Source: Gryganskiella cystojenkinii (lineage: Eukaryota; Mortierellomycota; Mortierellomycetes; Mortierellales; Mortierellaceae). From it: a stretch of DNA of 64,000 nt. Within the stretch, counting starts at the first letter, position 1, and every line of letters starts with the position of its first letter. Positions 45,796 to 58,900 of the stretch are shown in pieces. The notes under the pieces were generated by a model. It made no database searches. It was not told the origin of the DNA and saw only the letters and a program-made list of their open reading frames with translations. Location of the stretch: assembly GCA_015852425.1 (NCBI GenBank), contig JAAAIG010000051.1:19698-83697 (forward strand). Direction: 5' to 3'. The position numbers and the translations under genes are program-made.

Positions 45796-47699
45796 ATGGT
45801 GGGCAAACTCTTCAACGATCTGGTCACCACCCTCGATATCCTCTTGGACACACCCACGATCGACATCTGCACGAATCATTCGTCCGTCTGTTCACTCCGC
45901 GGCAAGATCCGTATTATCGCTAAGCGTCCGTTCGTCTTTCGGTCTCTCTTATTGTCCGTCAATGGCGCGTCCCGAATCGCCCTTCGTCAGAGTGCAAAGA
46001 CTTTCAAGTACAAACAAGTCTTTCTCGACGTAACCAAGGATCTCGCTCTCGAACACGAACAGTCTGCTTCTTTGCATGAAGGCATGAATGAGATCGACTT
46101 TGTCATCGATTTCCCTTCTCATTTATCAATCAAAAACAACGACAGTCCCCTTCCTCCGCAACCGTTGACAATCGACGAGGCCGAGATGTGTCCTTTGCCC
46201 TCAGGACCGACCAAGACCCAGTCAACAGACTCCTCGATCAGCTATAAACTCAGTGCCATGCTCGTGATGAGTCGAAGGGATATACTGGTCAACAATCATG
46301 TCTCGGCCTGGGTACCGTTTCGAGTCCAGGCTTGGCAGGACGCGATTGACTTTCGACTGAACGAGGATCATTCTTATCATGGAAAGAGACGTGCCCGTAT
46401 CGAATTTCAATTCCAGGTCCCTAAACAGTTGGATAGTCAACAGTTGGGCCTACTACAGTTTGGATTCCAGGGTAGCTGGCGAACGCTTCACGATCATTTG
46501 AAGGTCAAGGAGATTCAATACTTTCTCATCGAGGAAGAACTACAAAAGTAAGGATACAGCAATTCAGAAAAGAAAGAAAAAATGGGTAGTCAAGCAGGAA
46601 CAAGTACCAAAAAAAAAAAAGACCGTCAGTCCACACAGACTCAAGCTCGCCACCAACAGACTCTTTCGGAGATCCCCGCAAATTGTGCTCATCTTATCTT
46701 ACTCATAGTTTTTATGTTTCGACTAATACTCTTGCGTGCTAAAATAATAGGTTCACAGGCAAGATCTCACAGCCGAGTACAACCATCATCAGCACCACTG
46801 CATCATATGACTGTTCCATCACAAGCGCTGCCACACCAACTCATACCTGGAATCACTTTCAGAACCCGGCTCGATTACAGATTCCGCAACCCCTCAAGGT
46901 TCTCGAGACAACTCGCCTGCCCTTCCCTCATGCGATCACCATCTCTCACAAACTCAGGGTCCTAATCAAATTTGACCCGACTTTGTCCAAGGAGCGGGAT
47001 CTTCAACTGTCTTTCCCGGTGAATATCCATCCTGTCCTTAGTGACGACGGCGCTCCAGTCCACCCGGATCCGACCTATCATTACCCCGCACAACAACGGA
47101 GTAGAAGGAGACACGCGCTCTATGGCATTATCCCCCGAGGAAGCGATTACGGTGATAGAGACGGCTTAGGTGAGGGCGAAGACGACAATGACGACGATTT
47201 GTTGCCATTGCCCATGTATGCGGACCGAGAGACAACACTGTTGTTGATGGTGGGACAAGAAATTCAAGAGACTGGCAATTCTTTTTCACAAACAACAACG
47301 CCAGCATCCTCATCCTCAGAGTCTGAAGAAGTAGTCGAGGCGCTCGGGATTTCAATGCCGGGGAACAACGATCGATTCAGTATCCTGAGCGACCACAACC
47401 CCAACAACAGTCTCAATCACAGCAGCAACAATGACAACGGTAGCGCTGATGAGCAAAATATGCTATTGCAATCGCCCCTCGGAGGACCATTAACTTCATT
47501 CTTGGCTTCTCCACCCGTTTCACCAACCTCATCGATTCTTTCTCGGACTCACTTTTTTGACCAGACTTGGACTGGCACTCATGAATCCGTACTACAACAA
47601 GAATCGATACCCCAGTCTGAGCCGCCGCCCTATGGTTTCCAGAGCAGTTACCTTCAGAGTCCTCCACAGGAATACTCATCTCTTGTGGCCAGCTTGTAG
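45796..47699 (+). CDS. Alpha-arrestin (arrestin-related trafficking adaptor) with PPxY
   Basis: Two exons, 45796-46547 and 46751-47699, join in frame (EELQK-F-TGKISQ) to 566 residues. Residues about 1-240 form an arrestin N-lobe (LDTPTIDICTNHSSVCSLRGKIRI, then EGMNEIDFVIDFP). The second lobe includes HAITISHKLRVLIKFD and LQLSFPVNIHPV, the conserved inhibitor-like strand of arrestin C-domains. After about 335 the chain is disordered, and near the C-terminus it carries PPPYGF, a PPxY motif that recruits Rsp5/Nedd4-type ubiquitin ligases. Known family role: links plasma-membrane transporters or receptors to ubiquitination and endocytosis. The cargo is not readable from sequence. Other frames overlapping the start (45485-46033) are shadows. 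The start ATG follows a CT-rich leader and directly begins the lobe. Confidence 0.87.
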
Positions 47700-48797
47700 T
47701 AGTATCACTTTAAAAACTATTTTTGCTTTTACATAACCACCGCCTTTTGTATATTCCATTCTTTCCTCCTTACAACAATAATGTAATCCCCCTTTTTAGC
47801 AGTGTGTTTATGTACTTTCGTGCTTGGATGACGAGGTAGACTTTGCACATCGATTCGCGATGACCTAGAGAGTTGCTACGTGGAGATTGGACAAGGTAGA
47901 AAGAGAGGGCGATGACTTCTTTTCATTTTCTGTCCGCCGTACATTCCATGAGGTTTTTGGGCCGGAGTCCTTAGACCGCAAAATGATGGCGATGGCGGTG
48001 GAGTGCAGGAAAGGCAAAGTCGGTTATTACCTCAATGAAGCGGTGTCACTTACCTGCCCCAAAAAACCTGTGAAGAAAAAGTCATTCTTCCATCCTTCCG
48101 GCTTCTTTTTCCGTATTTGACGTAACTGGGATCTGGAAGATGAATTCCAACTTTAGCCGTTGCTGCTAGAGTCAATCATGACGATAATCACGAGGACGGA
48201 GGGGGTTTCGATATTACACCATACTGGTGGATAACAACGACGTCGATGGAAAGTAGATCAAACACAAGGCGGTCTCAGGGATGGTCGCGTGCGTCGAGTC
48301 TGAGAGTGCTGGAAGTTTGTGTCGACTACACTCATGAACACTACCACAAGTTCAGCTGCTTCAAAAGCAAAAGGAAGAACGACTACCCCCCGAACGACAT
48401 CTCAACCAGATCAAGGCCCAACTCTTCGATCGGGCTATGGTTCCTGGCTGACTTTATTTCCTCTTCCCACGACGACTGGGACTGCGTACGTTGTACTTTA
48501 ACAGTTCTGGTACGAGATAGACCGTGTGCGCGCTGGATCTGCCCTTGCGGAATTGAGAAATTTGCTACAGCTTTCCCTTCCCCACATTAAAAATCGTGAA
48601 AAAAAAGCGCGTCACTGCTCCAAAGAAAGGAGAGACAGACGAACTCCACTTTTTTTGTTTTAAGTGTGTGTGGGTCCACTCCACCTTTTGTTCAACTTCT
48701 CCCTCACATTCTTTTTTTTTGCATCACTCTTATCCGTCCATTCATTAATCCCCATTCATCCCTCTGACAGCAGACCATCCTCTCAACCAAGATTCAA
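47700..48797. other. Intergenic with an uncertain short spliced frame
   Basis: Contains the arrestin 3' UTR and the MOCS2B leader. A possible spliced coding fragment lies at 48356-48663 (listed separately). The frame 47887-48120 reads somewhat like protein (VRRTFHEVFGPESLDRK) but has no recognisable domain and no matched splice partner. Confidence 0.4.
48356..48663 (+). CDS. Possible spliced coding fragment, unrecognised
   Basis: Two frame-compatible pieces, 48356-48439 and 48505-48663, flank a 65-nt GT...AG stretch (weak GTTCCT donor, ACAG acceptor). Together they read LLQKQKEERLPPERHL then QIKAQLFDRAM, FWYEIDRVRAGSALAELRNL and LPHIKNRE, an amphipathic, charged helix-like sequence followed by a basic tail and a stop. 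The beginning is open: an acceptor-like TTCAG precedes 48356 and no convincing first exon was found. It could be the 3' part of a small gene, a relic, or chance. Confidence 0.25.
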
Positions 48798-49349
48798 ATG
48801 AAGGACATTGTAAAGATCACCCCCGATACCATCAGTCTGGACGAGGTTGCAAACTCGGTCAAGGATCCCAAGGCCGGTGCAATCTCCACCTTCTCAGGGA
48901 CCACTCGTGACAACTTTGAGGGTAACCACCTTCATCCTTTGTTTTTTTTTAAGTCAGTTTCTCCTCCTCTCCAATATTCTAACTCTCTCCTATTTTGAAT
49001 CCTATCAAAAAAAGACAAAGAGGTCAAGACCCTGGCTTACGAGGCTTACATCCCCATGGCCGAGAAGTCGATCCAGTCTCTGATCACGTCTGCTCGAGGC
49101 AAATGGTCGGATCTGATCCATATTGCTATCTGGCATAAGATCGGAGACTGTCCCGTCGGTGAAACCTCCGTGGTGATTGCTGTCTCCTCTGGTCATCGTA
49201 CACAAGGACTCGAAGCTGTGCATTGGTTGATTGACGAACTCAAGGTCCAAGTGCCCATCTGGAAAAAGGAGGTCTACACCACAGGAGGACCCGATGGAAC
49301 TGATGGAGGTGAGGTCTGGAAGGCCAACAACAAGATACCAAAGCATTGA
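48798..49349 (+). CDS. MOCS2B: Molybdopterin synthase catalytic (large) subunit
   Basis: Two exons, 48798-48921 and 49015-49349, join in frame to 152 residues, the normal length for MoaE/MOCS2B. Landmarks: GAISTFSGTTRD at the N-terminal strand, LAYEAYIPMAEKSI, then HKIGDCPVGETSVVIAVSSGHR and, at the C-terminus, VPIWKKEVY with the pair of lysines of the active site. The enzyme transfers two sulfurs, delivered by the small subunit MOCS2A, to cyclic pyranopterin monophosphate to make molybdopterin, for nitrate reductase, sulfite oxidase and similar enzymes in the cytosol. The small subunit is not encoded next to it. The stop codon is 86 bp from the convergent stop of Sec1. Confidence 0.95.
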
Positions 49350-49435
49350 TTATTAAAAATCAAAGAAAGAAAATCAACCGTTTATGCTGTTTTTGAGTTG
49401 TCGTCGATATTTTTAATCTGATTGAAACGAATCCT

Positions 49436-52382
49436 CTAGATGAATCCAAACATCTTGCCCTTCTTCTTTTCTTGTTGTGCCTCTGCACCATTTTGTTGGT
49501 ATTGAGGCGAAGTATTAGCGGGTGAGCGAGGAGGGATAGGACCGTGAGGCATAGGAGGTGCAACAAATCGACCAGAGGCATCCTTTTGGATCGTCCTCAT
49601 CCCGCCGGGTCCACTTGCACCTCCTCTGTAATCCGGTGCGATGGGTCGATGAGGTGAGGTTGGAGGCATCGGTGGCGGGTTTCCTGGTCTTGAGGATGGC
49701 TTTGAGGGAGGTGGTCCGTTCCTTGATGAAACCATTGGAGGCGGTGCTGGAGCCTGGTAAGGAGGGATTGCCGGTGCAAACGGCCGAGGAGGTCCATAAG
49801 CAAGATGATGCAAGTTGAGGATGAACTGCCTTGGCGTGATAATGTTGGTGGATCCCACTATAATATCGCGTCCCATGCTATGGCAGAGCTCATGCATGGC
49901 TCGAATCTCAGAGTAAGTCACGCCTCCAGCGATAAAGACCAACAGCCTCGATCCCTTGACATTGGGTTTCTTTCGATCCCAAGTGGGCTGAGCAGTCTTG
50001 CGAAGTGAACGGGTGGCTTCGGCTGCAGAGTCGCTCGGCGCTTCGGTGGTGTAAGGATAAAGAGTGGCATCCAGAGTGCCATTGATATGTTCCTCTACAA
50101 TCTTTTTCGTCTTTGTGATATATCTGGACAGGTCGAAGGGCTGCTCCTCGTCATCCGCCTTTTTCCTCGCATAGAAGGGTTTCCTCTTTGTCCGTGGAAG
50201 CGATCCGCCCTATAGACAATGGCCATCAATCACAATAAATAATGAGTATAGGCCGTTATGTTGTTACGCCAAGAGAAGGCAGTCCCCTATCTTGAGTGCA
50301 CGTAACGACTGCTTACCCGCTCAACTGGCACGCCTAATAGTCCAAGATTCTTGATCGCATCCGCATTGCTGTCAGTGACCTTAGCAAGATCGTACAGTCG
50401 CTCTCGATCTTCGGCTTTGAGTCCCTCTCGACACATGGTATAAAGCATCAGCAATCGCAGCTTATCCATCGGAGTCACAACGGGGTCATCCAGGAGAGGG
50501 ACTATCTCGGTCAGGATCTGCTTTGGGAGATGACCATCTACGGTCTCACCAGTCGCCAGTTGCTGCTCTACAAGGCCAACCTCGTTAATCTTTTTTTCCT
50601 CAAAGATCCTCATACACTCCTTGGCGATATGGATATGGGTCGAGTACTTGGCTTTCAGATCCTGATACTGCGGGAGATTCGCAAGTTGATCCTTCATGTT
50701 TCTCAATGAGGCGGCCTTATCCTTGTCGCCTCTGAGAGCCTCGTTCTCGGCGACAAACTTGTTGAATTTGGAGGTAAGGGTCCCTGCAGTCTCGACAATG
50801 TGGGCATGGCGAATGTCCATAAAGACTTGATCCGTCTCGTCAATAACCACAGAGACGGATTCCATCTCTCCGCTGCTGTTTTCGACTGTGTAGGTGTACT
50901 TTGAGCCATCCTCGATTGGCAAGAGATCGTTGGCCATGGCTTGGTAAGTAAACTCGTGCAATATTGCTGCCGCCACATCCACGGATCTGTCCAAGATTAA
51001 AACTGTTCCCTGTCCTTGTTGTCGCCCCTACAACAAGTATTTGAATACAAATGGAGTCTCATTAGCATGAGGACAATACAAAATGTCAAAGAGTGTATCA
51101 GCGGCAAAATGGACGCTATCAAGCCTACCGCTGTTTCTGGATTCGATCTCATGAACGCCTCCAGCTCGTCTTGCAACAGTGTGGCGAGCCTCATTGATTG
51201 AGTCCGTTTCCCGTCTGCAGTCTCTGGTGGTCGAAAGTAGCGGATCGAAGGATAGTCGCCAAAGGTCGCAATGACTGATAATAACTATGTTGTCAAGAAT
51301 GCAATATGATTATAAGCAATTAGGGGAAGGGGAGATCGATGGTATCTCAATTGCTTCCCGGCAATCATGGATCCTTGTTAGCGTACCTGCTTTGCGATCG
51401 AATCCAGTTCGGAGGGGATCTCTGACTTTTTCGATGGAGAGTACAAGGTAAAGAAACTTGACGGTGTCTCGAACGAAAATACTCGAGACTCGATAGCTAA
51501 TAGAGGCCAAAGATTGCGCAGGACAGTTAGCTACCGGGAGTAACAAAGAAACAGAAAACGATCTCCAGCTTGCGGAGAGAAATGAAAGGTCATCCGAGAG
51601 CAATCTTATTATCTCGAAATGTACCATACCAGTAAAGTCAATGAAGAGTTCTTTGAGCGCTTTTATATGTTTTGAAACTGGCGATTGCTTGAGCCGATTG
51701 AAGAGGCGGTCCTCCAGAGCTATTAAGGAGAGAAAACATGGCAGTTACATACAACCAACTTGGTTAGTCTCCACTGGTCCGAGTTTGAATTCGCTTGAGA
51801 CTGTAAGCATGGAGAAGGGGAAGAAGAAAGGATCCTTACGAGCAGTGAAGAGGATGTGAGCTGCTTTGTATTTTCCATTAGGGGTCTCTGCAGAGTAGTC
51901 GTCGATAAGTCGCTGAATTGAATCGTGACAGGGAGTCAAAAAGTAGATAGCTTCCAGTGAGGTGTATGCTTGACGCTTGCTCTCCAAAAGTTCGATCACT
52001 ATCCAAAAAGTTGATGGTCATTGTGAGTATTTTCTTTTGTGATGCAAAATGGCTCTGGACGAAAAGAGATGATGAATATTGACTTACAGGTGACGTTCCT
52101 GTCCATGATGTCGGACATCTTGCAGGCACTGAGTGCAATCTTGTTGGTCTTTGCATCAAAGACGACAATCTTGAAGCGCTCGGGGGTGTGGACGGCATCG
52201 ATGCTGTCCAGGATTCCTAAAATGAATGCATAAAGGTGTGAAGGTTGAGAGAGAGGTCAGCCGTCCATTCTTCCGTAGTACATGCGGTTGGGTTTGTGCC
52301 TGGTCATCAAAAGAATGAGAGAGACAGCGTCGAGTTGGCTGCGGGTCGTACGGTCATGGAGCACCTTGAGGACCGAGGTCAT
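49436..52382 (-). CDS. SEC1: Sec1/Munc18-family protein (exocytic SNARE regulator)
   Basis: Eight exons: 52382-52352, 52216-52088, 51998-51840, 51719-51630, 51496-51387, 51284-51129, 51027-50317, 50209-49436. Phases agree and give 719 residues. The spliced chain shows the SM-protein order: MTSVLKVLHDRILDSI, KIVVFDAKTNKIALSACKMSDIMDRNVT, ELLESKRQAYTSLEAIYFLTPC, FTAIESRVFSFETP, FGDYPSIRY, LILDRSVDVAAAILHEFTYQAMANDLL, and near 590 the GVTYSEIRAMHEL helix (domain 3b). The last about 110 residues form a proline-rich tail (PPPM, PPMPP, PHGPIPP) ending in a KKKGKMFGFI stretch. Known role: binds syntaxin/SNARE complexes and promotes vesicle fusion at the plasma membrane. The tail may bind SH3 proteins (inference). 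The short first exon (10 codons) matches the family N-terminus. Confidence 0.92.
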
Positions 52383-52916
52383 GGTTGAGAGAGATGATGC
52401 AGAGGTGGGGTGATTCAGTTGGCAAGTTCTAGAGACAGAGAGATGGAATAAAAGAAGGAGAGGAAGAGAGGAGCAGGCAGGAACAAAAAAAGTCGCGTGC
52501 GGCAATCATAAATTGACGTCCCTTTGAAATTGAAAATTGGCCACCAAAAAAACACACTGTCATTCCATTCATTCATTCATTTCACCTGCCAATCCCTCGA
52601 CCAGGAACATGTCCCAACAAGAGCACCACCAGCAAGCGGCAACAGCTCGAACACACTAGCCATTATAACAGTCAACAGAGGATACGACACATATATCTTA
52701 TAATCAATTCGTCATCAGCACCGGCCAAGACTCCGGGGGTTTGATTGTTTGTCTGTTTTTGTGAAAGTACACACATTCCGGTGCCAGCGCAAAAAAAAAA
52801 AAAAGGCACAAAAACACAATAAACATCTATAGCACAGCAGAAGAGGATTAAACAAAATTGGTATTATTGGGACGACGACTTTTCTGTCTTGTCTCGATAA
52901 CTAAATACTTTCAGAT
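52383..52916. other. Intergenic between Sec1 start and chitin synthase end
   Basis: About 530 bases that contain the Sec1 leader and promoter and the 3' UTR of the chitin synthase gene, with an A-run at 52790-52804. No gene seen. Confidence 0.6.
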
Positions 52917-55900
52917 TTACGCCGTGCTGCTCTCCAGCACTCTTTCAATGACCTCGTTAATAAATTCTTTCCGTAGTGTCAGATCCACGCCAAAGAATGC
53001 CATGAGTCTTTCTCGCACTATTTTCGATAACATAGAAAGGGGATAAAAAGAGTTCGGAGGAGGAGGAGGATGGATGAGTGAGCATAACATAGAAAGAGTC
53101 AACCCCAAAAACACTGGCTACACATCGCAAAACGTTTGTTCTTTACCTTGCTTCTTGGTAATGCTCATCAGATCCGCGGTGGCCAACACGTTTTGAATCT
53201 CGTTCGTGAGTTGTTCATCTGTCGGTTGATCCGACCCATAGCCTGCCTGAGCGCTGCTAGTATTCATTACCATCATCGGACCTCCGCCTCCGCCTCCTCC
53301 TACGCTAACGACTCCCATCATACCACCAGCACTTGCTGTCGATCCAGATCGTCCGTGAGTCGCCCTGAATCCAACATCATATGGGGCACCAACAACAGAT
53401 CCCCCACCCAACTGAGATCCTCGGGTCGACATTGCCATAGGCATCCCTCCATAGGGACCAATCATGGATCCTCCATACGACCCACGTCTATCTACTTCGA
53501 ACGGAGGCTGTTCATACGCGGTACTGAACGCCGGCATCTCGTATTCAGGAACGGGATTTGGATATCCGTGATGCTGCTGCTGTTGATGATGGTGGTGATG
53601 ATGCATTGGAGACATGTATGCGTTAGGATACGCGACAGGGTTGACGCCTGAGACCATCGCCATTGATCGAGGCATCGATGATATCGAAGCTCGACGTATA
53701 TCCTCTTCAAATCCCATAGTAGATCTCGATCCTTGAGTGCGATGGAAATGCATCGGGAACGTTGGCGGTGGTTGTTGCAGCAGCTGCTGTTGTTGCATTT
53801 GAACCATGTTCGGGTCACAGTAGTAGTCCGCGATCTCGTTAAGATTTTCTTGGGACGATGAGAAAGGCTGAGCGTGAGCCATGGCTAAACTTGAGGCCAT
53901 GCCTTGAACGGACCCACCTCGTACCGATGGTGGAGAAGCCGGTAAAATGCCTAATCCACCGGTTGCAGGAATCTTGCCACCAGTAGTCTCCGAGATCTTG
54001 GACCGGTAAGAGACCTCGGTACCTTTGCTCTCGTGGGAATGAACAGATTCAATCTCCCACATCTCTTGTTCGTACACACTCCACTTCTTCATCGGGATCA
54101 TTTTTTCATCAAATGGCTCCTCGTCGTCTCCCATAATGACCACCTTCTTGGCGCCAGCGGTCTCACCCACGACCATTCGAGTATTTCCCCACGAGAAGTC
54201 GTCAAAGTGCCAGAACGAGTAGACTGGGATAAAGAACGAAAAGAGAGGGATGGCGAGAATATAGATAAACATCCATCCGATATGCTGCCACTGCCGCTTG
54301 ATAATAAAAATCAAGGCCTGGAGACCGTACACGGCACCGAGGAGAATAAGCGAGATCTTTGGTAAAGTTTCTAGACCGGTCGCGACAATGACGATCAAAT
54401 AAACAAGGTAAACAACCGAGGCCGGCAACGTGAGCGTTCCAAATAGATCCAAAAAGACAATGAATCGCATGGAGAAACAGCAGAACCCGCACATCTCTGG
54501 CAAGAACATCAACTCGGCGAGATTGTGGATCGTTGAATTGATCCATCGACGTCTCTGCGATAGCAAGACGCTCCATCGGTCCGGTGCTACGGTTCGGCAG
54601 GTCGCATCCGGAGTAAACGTCATCTTGTACTGGGGGAAATGCTTCATCATTAACGTGGTCAGGTATCGATCCTCACCGAGCGAGAGCAAGTTCTTCTTAT
54701 GGAGCGTGTCCACAGTGTTGTCCGAGTACTCTTCAATGACCTTGCTCGAAATGATTAAAGGAAGAGACTTGGCCACGGTTCGAACTCGGTACATGCAAAA
54801 GCAGCCTGGCAAGCAGGTCACAGATCCAAACAGTGATTCGAAGGCCTTGGCGAGATGATGGGAAATATAATACTCGTAAACTTGAATCATGGTCGTCCAA
54901 GAGTTTTCCTCGTTTCCGAGCTGTGTCTCTCCACAGAGTCCGATAATCTGACCATCATGGATCATGCAGCTGACGAGACGGTTGAGCGAGTCTGGCATGA
55001 CCTCGGTATCTGCATCAACTTGAAGGATATACTCGTAAAACGATGGGTTCACGCCAATGACGTTCTTCATGTGGTGGTAGATTTCGAGTTCGAGGGGGCA
55101 CATTGGCGAGTCAAAATGGACTTTGTTTAGGAACTTCATCATAATCACCTGCGAGTCGCGCTTGCCACGGTTGCCGGGACGGCTGCGTTCACTTGGCTTT
55201 CCGACCTTAGCGACGACGATATAAGGTACGACGTGACCTTCATGTTCGTACAAACCCGAGTAGATCTTGCCCATGTTCATCTGCTTGGATCCATCACCAA
55301 TACTCTTGAACGCCAGGGGTTCTGGATCCAGACTTGGGTCAGCGCCGAGCAAGTTGAGAACAATTCGAGGTGTGGGCAGATCGTTTCCACTTCCTATGAT
55401 CATGCCGTCGGCGATAATAAAGAGCAGTTTCCGTTTGTCATCGTACCTCAGGGACGCGATCGAGTTGATGGTCTTGCGGAGTGAGTCTTCATCCTCGGTA
55501 TAACACGGGATCTGCACAATCACAAACTTATCGTGTTCTTCAGGGACACGAACGGATCCTAGCTGCAACGCGGCCAAGAACTTGATCGCGATTACAGAAA
55601 CCAGGACCACGGACGTGCTCAAGAGCATATAGTTAGTGAACTGACACTGGAACGACTTGCGATAGTCGACTTTGCCAATGTAAAAGACCTGATCTAGACA
55701 ACTCTTGGTCAGAACTCGTTGTTGTGAGTCCAGAGCCAGTTTTCGCCAGAGCTGACTCACATCCTCACCGTTGTGGTTGAAGGCCATATCCTCCACAGTC
55801 TTGTCGAGAAAGTGAGTCGAAGGTACACCGGATCCTTGAGGTCCCACATTGCCGGGTGCTTTGATGGTGTTGTAATATTGGGAGAGATCGTAGACATTCC

Positions 55901-58900
55901 CATCAATGACGAACCATTTTCGATCCGCGTCTGATTGGATATCGGTCATCTCAAAAGCCAGGTCACCCTTCTTCATGGGTTGGAGCCGAGGCAAGGCAAC
56001 ACGCCAGTACCATTGGCCTTGATTATTCTGGGGATTCCAACCCACAGTCGTATCTGAAGTCGGTGGGCCGTGGACCTGAGAGGCGATGACAGTAAGGTTG
56101 GTGATCATGACCAGGGTCGGACTCGCGACAAGGCCATAGCAGGCCATATTCAGCTGCAGGGGAAAGTACTCGGTCACATCCGTACCCGCAAATGGAAGCA
56201 TGTAAGCCGTATCCGATGGGTAGGATGCATGCCCGTTAGAGTGATCGCTCTTTGCAAATTTGGTGATATCGTAGACCTTTCCTCGGAGAGAGACATAAAA
56301 ATCCTCAGGCGCGGCATGGTATCCAACTTCCTTGGGGGAAAAGAGTCTTTCCGCACCTGGACACATCATCTTTCCGAATCCAGTAATGACAAAGATAATG
56401 ACAGCGGACATGAAAAAGATGATGCAGCATAACGCCACCTTCTCTCGCCAAGCCATCCGAATATCCTCTCGCTTCATTTTGCCACAGGTTCGGAGCAAAA
56501 ACGAAGGGATCCACCAAGTCATGCACCAAGTAAAGAAGACCCACATCTTGCGCGCACGGGTCGTGGGGACTATCTCCACGGGGTCAACTGGTTTCTTTTC
56601 AGATATCCTCTTGGAACCTGGGCGACCGGCGGCGTCATTTTTCTTGGATCCTCCTCCTGCTCCTCCCCCTTGGCCTCCGGCTCCACCTGCGGTTGCGACT
56701 CTAACTCCTCCAAGTCCTCTACGCAATCCACCTCGAATAGGCAAAGCAGCGAGACCGTACTCGCTCGCCATGTCATCGTCTTGGTCTCCAGTGTCAGAAA
56801 AGATATCGTCATCGAGTACATCTGCCTCTGAGGCTGCATAATCGGTTGCTCCGCCTTTACCCCACAACAGCAATCGATCGGTGCTCGAGTGTGGATCGCC
56901 GTCTCCGTCGCCATCGATCATGGCCAGGTTGTTTCTAGAGTCACCTCCGTTCAAAGCGGCCGCCTCCATAGCCTTCACCTTCGCCAGTGCGGCCTGTTCT
57001 TCTGCTTGAGCGGCAGCCTGGGCCTTCTTTGTCTGGATTCTTTCCTCTCGCTCGATCGTTCTGAGATCATCCTCGAATTCTTTCCAGACCTGCTCCGAGA
57101 TCCAAACAGACGTGTGTCCCAACGCAATTTTGGGTCCCTCAAGATTCGCACGAACGTTCCAGTCCCGTCCCGGCGCGTTCGCTACATCAAGACAGCGGCC
57201 CTTCTCCGTCTTGGTGGTGCTGTCCAGCTTCAATGTCGAGAAGAGGGAGGTCCTCTCATACCGTTTGAGGAACTCGTCAAATGCATAAGAGACCGTGTAC
57301 TCGGTGCGTTTCCGGTGAGCGATCTCAGGCAAGAGGAATGCGTTGACTTGTGCGCGTAGGGACTTTGTATCGGCTGAAAAGGGTGATTGACTGTCGTTTG
57401 GTCGCAAACAAAACATATTCCAGAGCATAGTCTCGTCCATAGTTTGGATAAGATCGCGAAGGGTATTGAAGACCTGCGTCAAGACAGTAGAGACCTGCTG
57501 AGCATCTTCTTCTTGTTGACGGGCCAGCATCATGGCGCCCAGGACGTCCTGCTGAGGTTGTTGCGAGATCAAGGTCTCGAGAGCGCGATGGCCATAAAGA
57601 CTTCTCCGAGCCATAGCATTCGTTCCTGCAGCAGCCGCTTGTCCTCCTTGACGAGAGGGCTGTCGTTTTGGTCGGATTTGAAGCTGTGCTTTAACGATCG
57701 TCTTTTCGAACTTCGGGTGTCGCTCGATCGAGATGGCACCGGAGGCATCCGAGGAGAAGAGATCGACAATAAACTTGTTGGCAGAGTTTCGCAACAGAAC
57801 CAAAAAGTCTGGTGAGATCTGATCTAGGTTCTTTTCCAAAAAGTCGTCAACCGAGTACTCAACTTTGCCAGAAAAGTGGTTGATGGCGAAATAGTTGGAG
57901 GAAGCACGGTTGGTGGTAAAGATGGATTGAGCCTGACTGTCATTGCGGAGCTGGAGTGTGGCCTTGTGAAGGCAGTCGGCATCTGTGGCGGACCCTTGAC
58001 TGTAAAGGGCGCTCTGGTCATCCAAGATTCGAGTCAGTCCTCCGAGAGAAGAGGAGGAGCCTACACCGTTTCGGAGGTTCTGTTCCTGTTGTTGCTGAAT
58101 TCTAACCGAGTAGGGGATCGGATTTGTGGATGAGAGGTCGAGCCTGGACGGGGTCGAAAAAGGGTGATCATCCTTATACTGTTTTCCCACAAGGACTTGA
58201 AGACAGGTGCTGTCGAAAGGGGCATTGGCACTGGCGCCGGATAGTTGCGCGGTCGAAGCTGTAACGCGTTGCAATGCCGCCGTAGGCTGAATACCGTCCT
58301 GGACTTGCATCCTGTTCAAACCAACAGAATCATCGAGCACCCTGCGACCGAGGAATCCATGCAGCAGTTCGTTTGCAAAGTTGAGCGAGAACTGTTCAAA
58401 GGTCGCGAGTTGGAGGGTGAAGGAACGAGGAGTCTCTGCGAGACCGGATTGGTCCAGAATGGCGACAAAGTTGGCAGGCATGCTGTGACACAAAGTTTTG
58501 TTGATCTGCTCAACGAGGTAACCGAAGAGGGCCATGTAGAGTGCCCGGGCGAGCGAGTCCCTGTGGGATGAGGATCCTTGTGCGTTCAAAACTACAGTGC
58601 AGAGATCCCGTCGAATGAGCTTGGACTTGTAGGTCAAAGCCAGAAGAAGCTTGTCTATGGGAAAGGATAACAGCGATTAATAACATGGTCGTTGATAACG
58701 AAGTGCTTTTTTTACTCAAGCATAGTTTGCTCTTACCACTTGGGACCCCGAGAATGTCCGCAATAAGCTCCAACACATCCGGGTTCTTGATCAGCGCCGC
58801 TTCTTGTAATGAGGTCTGCTTGCTCGCAGCTACAGGGTCTGCGAATTGAATGTTGCCCAAATGCAGGACGACCGCCAACAATCGCCATACGTTTTGAATT

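Noticed and set aside
45485..46033. Open frame overlapping the start of the arrestin gene
   Set aside because: Different frame from the arrestin lobes, S/F-rich at its left end; a shadow of the CT-rich leader and coding region.
56332..56841. Antisense open frames within the chitin synthase exon (also 57387-57815, 54430-54858)
   Set aside because: They lie opposite a 5.5-kb conserved coding exon and show no domains of their own.
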